From Variovorax sp. dw_308 (GTDB taxonomy: Bacteria; Pseudomonadota; Gammaproteobacteria; Burkholderiales; Burkholderiaceae_C): DNA of 64,000 nt. Below the pieces are notes generated by a model. It worked only from the letters and a program-made list of their open reading frames with translations, made no database searches and was not told the origin of the DNA. The stretch lies in contig NZ_JAATOM010000013.1 in assembly GCF_019207085.1 (NCBI RefSeq), forward strand, positions 62,001 to 126,000, in the 5' to 3' direction. Numbering within the stretch: position 1 is the first letter of the stretch; each line of letters opens with the position of its first letter. Of this stretch, positions 8,433 through 16,020 are shown piece by piece. A program made the position numbers and the translations under genes.

Positions 8433-9252
8433 CCAGATGGCGTATATGACCCGCGCAGCGTCAACGATCGACTGCTGCTCGGCATGAAGGGCACCATGTC
8501 GGAGATGGAATTGTCCTTGCTGCGTCAGCGCTCGGTCGAGGCGATCAAGCTCAAGGCCGCGCGCGGCGATCTGCACACCACCGTGGCCATCGGGTTCGTT
8601 CGCAGTGAGGATGATCGTATCGAACTGGATCCTGATTTGCGCATCCGCGAGGCCATTGCTTCGGTGTTCGCCCGCTTCGCCGAAGTCGGCAGTATTCGCC
8701 AGGTGCTGCTGTGGTTCCGGCAGGAGAAGATCGAGCTCCCCACGGCCATCTACGAAGACAGCCGCCGCAGCGTCGTCTGGAGACTGCCAACCTACAACAC
8801 CGTGCTTCACATCCTGAGCAACCCGGACTATGCAGGCGCATACGCCTTCGGCCGCACCGAAACACGTACCCGAATCGAGGGCGGAAGGAAGCGGATCGTG
8901 CGCGGCAATCGACGCGAGCGCGAGGACTGGCAGGCCTTGATCGTCGAGCACCATGAAGGCTACATTGGGTGGGACACCTACGACCACATTCAACGTGTGA
9001 TTGCCGACAACACCAACATGCGCGGCGGCATGGTCCGCGGCGCCGTTCGCCGGGGCGAGGCGCTTCTGGCCGGATTGCCGCGCTGTGCGCATTGCGGTCG
9101 CAAGCTGCATGTGGCCTACAGTGGCAGCGACGGCACCATACGCCGCTACCACTGCCGAGGTGCGGCTATCAATCACGGCGCAGAGATGTGCATCTCGTTT
9201 GGCTCATTGCGCGTAGATCGCGCCGTCGCAGACGAGGTTCTCGCTCTGCTAA
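8433..9252 (+). pseudogene. Large serine recombinase, N-terminal piece (catalytic domain missing, interrupted by IS701)
   Basis: The frame opens after a stop at 8430-8432 and reads DGVYDPRSVNDRLLLGMKG, then MSEMELSLLRQRS. This is the conserved end of the resolvase-like catalytic domain. It continues with a recombinase domain (PDYAGAYAFG region) and a zinc-ribbon of the form CAHCGRKL...YHCRG...C. The first 130 or so residues, including the catalytic serine, are absent or decayed by a frameshift near 8435. At CTAA (9249-9252) the gene is cut by an IS701-family element; deleting the element and one CTAA restores the frame exactly into 11202. A translatable start at 8484 exists, but the product would lack catalysis. 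Confidence 0.85.
9249..9252. repeat. Target-site duplication, left copy (CTAA)
   Basis: The four bases CTAA stand directly outside the left end of the insertion sequence and recur at 11198-11201 outside the right end. A 4-base YTAR target is what the IS701 family is known to duplicate. Removing one copy with the element restores the recombinase reading frame. Confidence 0.93.
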
Positions 9253-9304
9253 TCTTACTGTGTCATTAAAATTGGTCTCCTTCTGAATCGACGTGTCCAC
9301 GGGG

Positions 9305-9655
9305 CTATGGGTTGCGCGGCGCTTGCGCATCAAGGAGCCGTTCTGTCTCCTGCTCCCAAGCCTGCATGAGCTTCTTTGCCTTGCGATGGTTGGCAATGGC
9401 GACTTCCAGGATGGCGGCTTGTTCGGGCGACACCGTGCGGTGAACGAGCTTGCCGTCCTTCATGTGCCCCCACTCGAAGTAAGGACCGTGGCGAGCGTCC
9501 GGGTCGCTGGCGCAACGGCAGCCCGGCTTTCCACAGACCTTCGTTCGCTGTAGCAGCGTACCCGAGCACAGGTAGTCGATCTCGCCGAGGGTGTCTCGAA
9601 TTCGCGCGATGCGCTCGCGCGCCTGCTTGACGATGGTTTCGGGTCGATGCGCCAT
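9305..9655 (-). CDS. DUF6788 protein, passenger inside the IS701 element
   Basis: A 116-residue protein with the DUF6788 pattern: an N-terminal helix, then CSGTLLQRTKVCGKPGCRC, DPDARHGPYFEWGHMKDGK and VSPEQAAILEVAIANHRKAK. The CGKPGCRC cluster suggests a small metal-binding knuckle. Proteins of this family are commonly found beside transposases, but their role is unknown. Here it is encoded divergently from the transposase and wholly within the terminal repeats, so it travels with the element. It might be a regulator or DNA-binding accessory of transposition; that is inference. It is short, soluble and without signal peptide. Confidence 0.82.
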   Translation of the reverse strand: MAHRPETIVKQARERIARIRDTLGEIDYLCSGTLLQRTKVCGKPGCRCASDPDARHGPYFEWGHMKDGKLVHRTVSPEQAAILEVAIANHRKAKKLMQAWEQETERLLDAQAPRNP

Positions 9656-9776
9656 GGGCTTTACTTTCGTTTATCTGTCGCTAATACTAGCGCCAGATTA
9701 TCAACATGCAAGTTTCCTGGCCTGTATGACCTGCGCAATGCGGGCCGTGTGCATACTGCGCAGCAAAGGGCGATCG

Positions 9777-11135
9777 ATGGAAGACCTGAAGGATTTCGAG
9801 CAGTACATGGCCCACCTGAGCGAGGGCCTGGGACATTCAGACCGGCACGCCGGGCTGCGCGGCTACACCACCGGGCTGATGTCGCCGTTGCAGCGCAAGA
9901 GCGTGGAGCCGATGGCCGCGCATATGGACCCGCTGAATGTTCGTTCGCGCCACCAGTCGCTGCACCACTTCGTGGCTGACGCGAACTGGTCGGACGAGCG
10001 CATGCTGCTGGGGATATGCCAGTGGGTCGTGCCGCTGATGGATTTCAGCGACGGCGGCTGGTGGATCATCGATGACACGGGGTTTCCCAAGCAGGGGCGG
10101 CACGCGGTGGGCGTCGCGCGCCAGTACTGTGGGATGCTGGGCAAGCAGGACAACTGCCAGGTGGCGGTGAGCGTATCGCTGGCTTGCGCGGCGGCCAGCA
10201 TTCCGGTGGCGTGGCAGTTGTACCTTCCCCAGGAGTGGGCCGACGATGCGCCCCGACGCGAGAAGGCCGGCGTGCCCGAAGCGCTCAAGTTCGCCACCAA
10301 GCCCCAGATCGCGCTGCAGCAGATCGAGAACCTGCTGGCCCAGGGAGCGCCCAGGCACTGCGTGTTGGCCGACGCGGGCTACGGCGTGGAAACGGCGTTT
10401 CGCGAACGCCTGAGCGAACTTGGCTTGCCCTACGTCGTGGGCGTGACAGGCAGCGTCACGGTGTGGTCGCCCGGGCATGAACCCCTGCCGCCCAGGCCCT
10501 ACAGCGGCAAGGGCCCCATCCCCCGACTGCTGCGCCGCGGCGGCGCCAATGCCCCCGAGCACCGGCCTCGTACGGTCAAGGACGTGGCCTTCGACATTGA
10601 TCCAGACGACTGGCAGGAGGTCACCTGGCGCGAGGGCACGAACACCGCGCTGCGCTCGCACTTCGCCCGCGTGCGCGTGCGTGCTGCGCACCGCGACGCG
10701 CAGCGCAGCGAGCTGCGCGAACCGCAATGGCTGCTGATCGAGTGGCTCGAAGGGCACGATGAGCCGCTGAAGTACTGGTTGTCCACGCTGCCCGAGGACG
10801 CGTCGCTGGAGCGGATGGTCTACGAGGCCAAGATGCGCTGGCGCATCGAGCGCGACTACCAGGATCTCAAACAGGACCTGGGCCTCGGACAGTACGAAGG
10901 CCGCGGCTGGCGCGGCTTCCACCACCACGCCAGTCTCAGCATCGCCGCCTACGGCTTCCTGCTGGCGCAGCGGTTGCAGCACCCCGACGAGGTCGGGGGT
11001 AAAAAAAACTCCGCACGCGAGGAGCCTGCCCTACCCACGCATTACAAGCCTCGGGGAAGCCCAGAGGGCGCAGCGCCACGTCCCATCCTCCATCACGAGC
11101 TTGCGATTGCGAATCGGCGCGCTGCTGGCTCGTAA
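9777..11135 (+). CDS. IS701-family DDE transposase
   Basis: The protein of about 452 residues is the DDE-type transposase of the IS701 family (DDE_5 domain). Signature segments are SLHHFVADANWSDERML, WWIIDDTGFPKQGRHAVGVA (first catalytic Asp), RHCVLADAGYG (second Asp) and MRWRIERDYQDLKQDLGLGQ with the catalytic Glu region. The ATG at 9777 follows an AAAGGG box; in-frame starts reach back to 9591 but would overlap the DUF6788 gene. A run of eight A (11001-11008) lies near the 3' end. Shifting one base forward there gives a different tail ending LLARNLPRCPCCLRH at 11187, which looks more like the family's normal C-terminus, so a frameshift or slippage is likely. Confidence 0.9.
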   Translation: MEDLKDFEQYMAHLSEGLGHSDRHAGLRGYTTGLMSPLQRKSVEPMAAHMDPLNVRSRHQSLHHFVADANWSDERMLLGICQWVVPLMDFSDGGWWIIDDTGFPKQGRHAVGVARQYCGMLGKQDNCQVAVSVSLACAAASIPVAWQLYLPQEWADDAPRREKAGVPEALKFATKPQIALQQIENLLAQGAPRHCVLADAGYGVETAFRERLSELGLPYVVGVTGSVTVWSPGHEPLPPRPYSGKGPIPRLLRRGGANAPEHRPRTVKDVAFDIDPDDWQEVTWREGTNTALRSHFARVRVRAAHRDAQRSELREPQWLLIEWLEGHDEPLKYWLSTLPEDASLERMVYEAKMRWRIERDYQDLKQDLGLGQYEGRGWRGFHHHASLSIAAYGFLLAQRLQHPDEVGGKKNSAREEPALPTHYKPRGSPEGAAPRPILHHELAIANRRAAGS

Positions 11136-11197
11136 CCTGCCTCGATGTCCCTGCTGCCTACGGCATCAGCGCGAGCAAATTAACTAACACAGTAAGA

Positions 11198-11201
11198 CTA
11201 A
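11198..11201. repeat. Target-site duplication, right copy (CTAA)
   Basis: Right-hand partner of the CTAA at 9249-9252, directly outside the IS701-family element. In this copy the recombinase reading frame resumes as CTA AGG CCC. Confidence 0.93.
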
Positions 11202-12106
11202 GGCCCATCGGCCTTCAGGCTGCATTGCGCGCGATCGAGCAACGAGCCGACGACGGCCGGGCCAAGCGACGGCAACTCGAACTTACTCTGGAACAAGCTC
11301 GTTTCGAAGCCGCCCGTGCTCAGCGACAGTTCGATGCCGTGGACCGGGGCAACCGGCTTGTGGCGGGCGAGCTTGAGCGGCGATGGAATGAACGACTGGC
11401 GCTGGTGTCGCAGCGTCAAGAAGCGATAGACGCGCTGGTTGCCGAGCAGGCACCCGCTATCACACCGCAGCAACGCGAGGCGCTGCTCGCGCTGGGCACC
11501 GACCTGCCACAAGTGTGGGGCCATCCCGCGGCGACCAGCGAAGTGCGCAAGCGCATCCTGCGCATCGTGATCAAGGAGATCGTCGCCCGGGTAGGCGAAG
11601 GACGGATTGAGCTTGTGCTCCATTGGCAAGGCGGCGACCACACTGATTTGAGCGTGATGAAGAACCGCACCGGGCAACATCGCTGGACGGCCAATGTCGA
11701 AGTCCAAACGCTTGTCTCGCAGCTGGCACGCCAACTCAATGACGGCAGCATCGCTTCACTGCTCAACCGACTCGGGCACCGCACCGGCGGAGAACTTACC
11801 TGGACCCAGTCGCGGGTACGGTCGTTCCGTTGCGCGCATGACATCGGCGTCTTCAAGGTCGGCGAGCGAGAGGAACGCGGCGGGGGCACGCTGGAGCAGG
11901 CAGCCGACGCCTTGGGAACAAGCAACATGACTGTGTTGCGCATGATCACTGCCGGCACGCTGAATGCCTCGCAGGCGCGCAAAGGCGCGCCATGGGTCAT
12001 CAAGCGCTGCGATCTCCAGCGTCCTGAGGTTCGTGCGGCGACTCAGCCGCCCAGTCGCCGCCCGCTCCCAGAAGATCCGCGGCAAATTCCCATTGAATAT
12101 CAATAA
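11202..12106 (+). pseudogene. Large serine recombinase, C-terminal piece
   Basis: This is the continuation of the recombinase broken at 9252. It reads RPIGLQAALRAIEQRADDGR, followed by a long coiled-coil (LELTLEQARFEAARAQRQF), then ATSEVRKRILRIVIKEIVAR and a C-terminal helix-turn-helix-like part (LEQAADALGTSNMTVLRMIT). Such a coiled-coil after a zinc ribbon is the normal layout of large serine recombinases. Joined to 8433-9252 across one CTAA it gives an uninterrupted frame of about 574 residues, with only the catalytic N-terminus lacking. The gene ends at 12106, some 25 bases before the istB remnant. It could not act as a recombinase in this state. Confidence 0.85.
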
Positions 12107-12130
12107 CGTACTGAGGTGAGCATCATGTCG

Positions 12131-12450
12131 CGTACTCGGGTCCACCGACCAGGACGGCGTTGTGCGCGACTTCGGTGAACTCGCCCTCGGCCAACTGGTG
12201 GATCAGCTTGCGGTCCACCGGCGACACGGTGAAGTCGAAGCCCGCCAGGTCACGATGCACCGGGAACTTCGCCGCATGCATCTGGTGACTCACCGAACGC
12301 ATCGACCGCTCCGTGCTCTCTGCCTGCAGAAGGTGCTCCAGCAGCCAGCGCGAATTCTCGGTGTCCGCGTTGGCGCCTGCTCGACCAGATCGCCCCAAAC
12401 GCAAGCCATGCACGATGGCCAGTTGTTGGAGCAGTTGCTCTGGAAAGTGG
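12131..12450 (-). pseudogene. istB: istB remnant (IS21-family helper ATPase, N-terminal part)
   Basis: Read on the minus strand, the segment gives PEQLLQQLA, then after a frame change MACVWGDLVEQ, and after another ANADTENSRWLLEHLLQAES, SMRSVSHQMHAAKFPVHRDL, AGFDFTVSPVDRKLIHQLAE and NAVLVGGP. These match the N-terminal half of the IstB subunit of IS21-like elements. The sequence stops at GGP, precisely where the Walker A loop (GGPGTGKTHLA) should follow, so the ATPase domain is gone. At least two frameshifts confirm decay. The break lies about 25 bases beyond the recombinase stop codon, which suggests the recombinase element inserted into, or recombined with, an older IS21 copy. Confidence 0.72.
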
Positions 12451-13034
12451 CACAGCGTGGCGAAGCGATCCGTCCGACCGACCTGGTAGACATCTGTCCG
12501 TTGGACTGGGGGCGGCAGAGGCGCAATCGCGCCTTGCACGTCCTATACGAGTCGGGGCGCGCCCGGCGCGAACACTGAAGGAAAATCGAGTACGTTCAAC
12601 TATCGTCGATGCCGCAGCCGCACATGGTTCTCGCCGGGCATGCGTCGGGAAAGACGATCGCCAAGGCATGAGTTCTTTTGCTCGTGCGCTCCCGCTTGAC
12701 GGCGCCTCCTAGTCGACGATCCAGCAAACCCGGCCATCACTTCAAGACGCTCTCTCAGCACCTGCAGCCCTGCCTCCATCGCGCGAGCCTGCACGGGACA
12801 GCTTGAGGCGGAAGAAGCAAATCGGCCAGCACGAGATCAATTGCGTCGGTGACTACCTCCATCAACGCGGCTGCTGGCTCGCCAATAAAGTGCGCTTGGG
12901 CAGGGCTACCGCCGACACCGAGATGGAGGCCAAGAACCCACGCAAATTTACAAGCGAACGCGTCGCAGGATCTTATCATGAGGAGATACGCGTGGCCGTC
13001 GAAGCTATGATGTCGCGCCCGTCTCTCGACGGGC
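12451..13034. other. Intergenic debris, no gene recognised
   Basis: Several open frames cross this stretch on both strands, for example on the plus strand from 12803 and on the minus strand from 12755-13156, but none shows a domain, a credible ribosome site or plausible composition. Since it lies between an istB remnant and an intact operon, it is probably leftover mobile or deleted chromosomal DNA. I looked for an istA tail upstream of the istB remnant and did not recognise one. Confidence 0.5.
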
Positions 13035-13184
13035 ATGCCAATGCAAAACATCCGACACCTTCTTCTGCTGGCTTGCGTCCTTTCCAGCGCAGGCACACTC
13101 GACAGCAGAGCAGCCTGCTTCCGCCGGCAGCGCAGAAGTGTCTTCCGTCCGTTCACGAGGGCATCGTGGATAACCGGATGCTGA
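13035..13184 (+). pseudogene. Possible remnant of an exported protein (signal peptide only)
   Basis: The frame from the ATG at 13035 begins MPMQNIRHLLLLACVLSSAG, a convincing Sec signal peptide (charged start, leucine-rich core, small residues before a cleavage point). It then runs into an arginine-rich stretch and a stop at 13182, which is not a natural mature protein. In a neighbouring frame the following sequence reads AEQPASAGSAEVSSVR, which would be a more natural mature start. I suspect a frameshifted exported protein whose body has been lost before the amidohydrolase gene. This is weakly supported. Confidence 0.3.
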
Positions 13185-13230
13185 GATCCAAGCTGGCAAA
13201 AGGCTGGCTGCCAAAGAGGCAGGCCACGGC

Positions 13231-14424
13231 GTGAAGCTCGAATCGGTACGCATTCCGCGTCGCTTGCAGGCCTCGGATCTCGGCGAAGGCGATGTCTTCG
13301 ATGTCCGGATCGTGGATCGGCATGTCAGCGCGATAGCGCCCGCCGTCGATCCGGTGGCGCGCGGCACGCTCATCAGCTGTACGGTCGATGCACATGCGCA
13401 CATCGACAAGAACTACACGGTGCGCGAGGTGGGTGCGGCCGAGGGTGACCTGTTCGCCGCCATCCAACGGATGCGCGAACATGCCGCGCGCTGGACACGC
13501 GAGGCGTTCGACGCGCGCATGGAGCGCGCCGTGGGCGAGGCGTGGCAGTGCGGCACCCGCGCGCTGCGCACGCATCTGGACTGGGTCGAGCCGAACGCGC
13601 CTGTGTCGCTGTATGCCTTCGAGCAGTTGCGCGAGCGATGGAGCGGCCGCGTGGAACTGCAATTCGTCTCGCTCACCCCGCTGGACCTGTTTGCCGATTC
13701 GGCGGCGGGCGACCGCATCGCGCAAGCCGTTCAGCACGCGGGCGGCGTCATGGGCGCCTTCGTTTATCGCAATGAAGGTCTGGTGCACAAGCTCGGAAGG
13801 GTCTTCGACCTTGCGCAGCAATACGGCCTGGCGCTCGACTTCCATGTCGACGAAGGCCTGGACGCGAATGCGACCGGGCTGCGCACCATCGCGCAACTGG
13901 CGCTCGCGCGCCATGAGCGCCGGCGCATCAGCTGCGGGCACGCGTGCTCGCTCGCGACACAGGACGATGCACAGGCCGGGCGCACGCTCGATTTGTGCGC
14001 GCAGGCCTGCATCGATCTCATCGCCCTGCCAAGCACCAACCTCTACCTGCAGGGCGAGTGGCATCGCACGCCGGTGGCGCGTGGCATCACCCGCATCCGC
14101 GAAGCCGCATTGCGAAGCATGCGCGCCAGCCTTGCCACCGACAACGTGCAAGACGCCTTCTATCCCTATGGCAGCTACGATCTGGTCGAGACCTTCGGGC
14201 TCGGCGTGCAGATGGCGCACCTTGCACCGGCAACCGATTGGCTCGACGCGATCACCGTGAGCCCGGCGACGGCGCTGGGGCTCGCCTGGGACGGACGCAT
14301 CGCGCCGGGCTGTCCTGCCGACCTCGTGCTGCTCGCCGCCACCGACGAGTACGAGTTGCTGGACGCGCGCGGCCGCCGCCGCACGGTGATCCGCAACGGA
14401 ACAGTGCTGGAGATTGAACAATGA
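13231..14424 (+). CDS. Cytosine-deaminase-like amidohydrolase
   Basis: A 397-residue metal-dependent hydrolase of the amidohydrolase superfamily, closest in pattern to CodA-type cytosine deaminase and related ring-hydrolysing enzymes. Metal and catalytic residues are all visible: DAHAHIDK (His55, His57), DFHVDEG (His205, with Glu208), SCGHACSL (His237) and TDNVQDAF (Asp304). The start is GTG at 13231; only a distant GAGG precedes it. The stop overlaps the start of the RidA gene (ATGA), so the two are translated together. A RidA partner, which hydrolyses reactive enamine/imine intermediates, fits deamination or ring opening of a nitrogen heterocycle. The precise substrate is unknown; the gene should be functional. 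Confidence 0.87.
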   Translation: MKLESVRIPRRLQASDLGEGDVFDVRIVDRHVSAIAPAVDPVARGTLISCTVDAHAHIDKNYTVREVGAAEGDLFAAIQRMREHAARWTREAFDARMERAVGEAWQCGTRALRTHLDWVEPNAPVSLYAFEQLRERWSGRVELQFVSLTPLDLFADSAAGDRIAQAVQHAGGVMGAFVYRNEGLVHKLGRVFDLAQQYGLALDFHVDEGLDANATGLRTIAQLALARHERRRISCGHACSLATQDDAQAGRTLDLCAQACIDLIALPSTNLYLQGEWHRTPVARGITRIREAALRSMRASLATDNVQDAFYPYGSYDLVETFGLGVQMAHLAPATDWLDAITVSPATALGLAWDGRIAPGCPADLVLLAATDEYELLDARGRRRTVIRNGTVLEIEQ

Positions 14425-14879
14425 GCATGGGCAAGCCGATGGCCAACTACGCGGCGGCCAAGCGAGTGGGGGATTTCGTCTTCATGAGCGGCGTGGTCGC
14501 GCTCGATCCGGCCACCCGGCGCGCGGTAGCCGGCTACGACGACATCCCCGACATCGCGCGCACTGCGATCCAAGGCCTCGGCTATGCGACCGGACAGTTG
14601 TCCGTCGACGTGTTCGAGGCGCCCATCGTCGCGCAAAGCTGGTTCGTGCTGGAGCGAATCCGTACGCTGGCGGTTGAATACGGCGGCACGATGGAAAACG
14701 TGGTCAAGCTGGTCCAGTATTTCCGTCACCTGCACCACTACGCACCGTACAACCGGGTGCGCGGGCTGTTCTATCCGGGCGAACCGCCGGTGAGTACGGT
14801 GGTCGAGGTGTCGCGCTTCCTGCCGGGCGACGAGGTGCTCGTCGAGGTCGAGGCGACGATGTATCTGCCGCAAGGTTGA
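14421..14879 (+). CDS. RidA/YjgF-family enamine/imine deaminase
   Basis: A 152-residue protein of the RidA (YjgF/YER057c/UK114) family. It shows GDFVFMSGVVALDPATR near the N-terminus, GGTMENVVKLVQYFRHLHHY in the middle, and the end FLPGDEVLVEVEATMYLP with the usual acidic strand; an arginine in YNRVRGLFYPGEPPVST stands at the usual active-site position. Family members form trimers and hydrolyse imines released by other enzymes. It is longer than the 125-130 residues of housekeeping RidA and belongs to the divergent, pathway-specific members. Overlap with the amidohydrolase gene implies shared translation and probably handling of its unstable product. Confidence 0.87.
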   Translation: MSMGKPMANYAAAKRVGDFVFMSGVVALDPATRRAVAGYDDIPDIARTAIQGLGYATGQLSVDVFEAPIVAQSWFVLERIRTLAVEYGGTMENVVKLVQYFRHLHHYAPYNRVRGLFYPGEPPVSTVVEVSRFLPGDEVLVEVEATMYLPQG

Positions 14880-15038
14880 GGCTCGCGGCGGCGCGGTCTG
14901 TCCGAGTCGGTGCCGCAGGGCTGCAGCCGAAAACCGAACTGTTCGATGTACGCACCATGCAGCAGGAAGCCGGTCACCGCGCGATCAAGTACTCGCGTTT
15001 CCCGTGCGTCGCCGAGCTCATTTGCAACTCCATTTCAT

Positions 15039-15054
15039 TTGACCAATCGGTCGG
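15039..15054. promoter_or_regulatory. RutR/TetR-box-like inverted repeat 1
   Basis: The 16 bases TTGACCAATCGGTCGG agree at 11 of the 14 specified positions with the RutR box of E. coli, TTGACCANNTGGTCAA. The inner GACC/GGTC arms are perfect. It lies about 120 bases before the creatininase start. A RutR-like TetR protein is encoded at 21140. Binding is an inference. Confidence 0.5.
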
Positions 15055-15099
15055 ATGAATGCTGCGCGCCTTTCAGATTGTTTCAATGTCGCTGCCTAT

Positions 15100-15118
15100 A
15101 TTATGGGTAAACCATAAT
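15100..15118. promoter_or_regulatory. Perfect inverted repeat ATTATGG-N5-CCATAAT
   Basis: Seven-base arms ATTATGG and CCATAAT pair perfectly around the spacer GTAAA. The repeat sits 57 bases before the creatininase start and is unusually AT-rich for this genome, as promoters and operators tend to be. The regulator is unknown; the neighbouring RutR-like boxes make a TetR-type protein the first candidate. Confidence 0.55.
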
Positions 15119-15127
15119 CAATCTTTT

Positions 15128-15143
15128 TTTACCATATGGATAA
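15128..15143. promoter_or_regulatory. RutR/TetR-box-like inverted repeat 2
   Basis: The 16 bases TTTACCATATGGATAA also match 11 of 14 specified positions of the RutR box, with a perfect ACCATATGG-type core (CCATATGG is self-complementary). It lies only 32 bases before the creatininase start, where a bound repressor would block transcription. Functional assignment is inferred. Confidence 0.5.
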
Positions 15144-15175
15144 TTTAGGTTCCTTCCCGATGCAGGAGCCGCTTC

Positions 15176-15997
15176 ATGCCTTCCAATCGCCCGCGCAGCC
15201 GCTACTGGTCTGACCTGACCAGCGAGCAGTTCTCTCGGCTCGACCGCGCCAACCTGATCGCGGTGCTGCCCGTAGGCGCCACCGAGCAGCACGGTCCGCA
15301 CCTTCCGATGTCGACCGACACCGCCACCATCGACGGCATGGTGCGCGCGACGCTGCCGCACCTGCCCGACGACCTGCCCGTGCTGTTCCTGCCGACCATC
15401 GCCTACGGCAAGAGCAACGAACACTCCCGATACCCCGGCACGCTGACGGTGTCGGCCTCAACGCTGATCGCGCAGTGGAAAGACATCGGCGCCTGCGTCG
15501 CCCGCGCCGGCGTACGCAAGCTGGTGCTCTACAACAGCCACGGCGGCCAGATGTCGATCATGGACATCGTGGCGCGAGACCTGCGCGAGTCGCACGACAT
15601 GATGGTGGTGGCCGCCAACTGGTACACGCTGGGGCTGCCCGAAGGCCTGTTCACGGCCCACGAGGGAAAGCACGGCGTGCACGCCGGAGACCTCGAAAGC
15701 TCGGTCATGCTGCATTTGACTCCCGACCATGTGCGGTCCGAGAACTTCCGCAATTTCCATTCGCTGACCGACGACATGGCGAAGGAAAATCGCTTCCTGT
15801 CGATCACGCCAAGCGGCAAGCTCGGCTGGCAGATGCACGACATCAACCCGGCCGGCGCGGCCGGCGACGCGACCCTGGCCACGGCCGAAAAAGGTCGCGC
15901 CGTGCTCGACCATGTCGGGCGCAATTTCGTCCAGCTGCTGCAGGAGGTGCACCGCTTCCCGATCGAGCGCCTGGCGAACGAGCCCGCGTGGCATTGA
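15176..15997 (+). CDS. Creatininase-family amidohydrolase
   Basis: A 273-residue cytoplasmic enzyme of the creatininase superfamily, whose members hydrolyse cyclic or linear amides using two metal ions. The metal ligands are in place: PVGATEQHGPHLP (Glu37, His39), STDTATIDG (Asp48), NSHGGQ (120-125, with a His ligand) and GVHAGDLESSVML (His169 and Glu174). Length fits the family (240-270). It begins a co-directional operon with an ABC importer, two redox enzymes and a TetR gene. Creatinine itself, or another lactam or formamide such as FAPy or a pyrimidine-ring product, are possible substrates; the sequence does not decide. Confidence 0.87.
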   Translation: MPSNRPRSRYWSDLTSEQFSRLDRANLIAVLPVGATEQHGPHLPMSTDTATIDGMVRATLPHLPDDLPVLFLPTIAYGKSNEHSRYPGTLTVSASTLIAQWKDIGACVARAGVRKLVLYNSHGGQMSIMDIVARDLRESHDMMVVAANWYTLGLPEGLFTAHEGKHGVHAGDLESSVMLHLTPDHVRSENFRNFHSLTDDMAKENRFLSITPSGKLGWQMHDINPAGAAGDATLATAEKGRAVLDHVGRNFVQLLQEVHRFPIERLANEPAWH

Positions 15998-16020
15998 CGG
16001 CTTCGGCCCCGGAGTCCGCC

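Larger units (their letters stand above)
9253..11197 (+). mobile_element. IS701-family insertion sequence, complete, with DUF6788 passenger
   Basis: The element is 1945 bases long. Its left end begins TCTTACTGTGTCATTAA and its right end, read on the other strand, begins TCTTACTGTGTTAGTTAA: eleven perfectly paired terminal bases followed by partly paired ones. CTAA flanks both sides. Inside are a plus-strand DDE transposase gene and, divergently, a minus-strand DUF6788 gene. The usual size for the family is nearer 1.4-1.6 kb, and the extra length is the DUF6788 gene. The insertion is inside the serine recombinase gene, so it came after that gene arrived. Confidence 0.93.
14880..15175. promoter_or_regulatory. 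Control region upstream of the creatininase/ABC/oxidoreductase operon
   Basis: This 296-base gap separates the amidohydrolase-RidA pair from the creatininase-led operon. The part next to the creatininase start is AT-rich compared with the flanking genes. It contains three separate inverted repeats (15039-15054, 15100-15118, 15128-15143), listed individually. A T-run (TTTTTTT, 15124-15130) lies between the last two. I see no gene. The clustering of palindromes before one operon, with a TetR/RutR-like regulator gene at that operon's end, marks this as the likely operator-promoter. Confidence 0.65.

Noticed and set aside
12803-13234. A 143-codon plus-strand frame before the amidohydrolase gene
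   Set aside because: No domain, no ribosome site and patchwork composition; it covers the probable remnant of a signal peptide in another frame.
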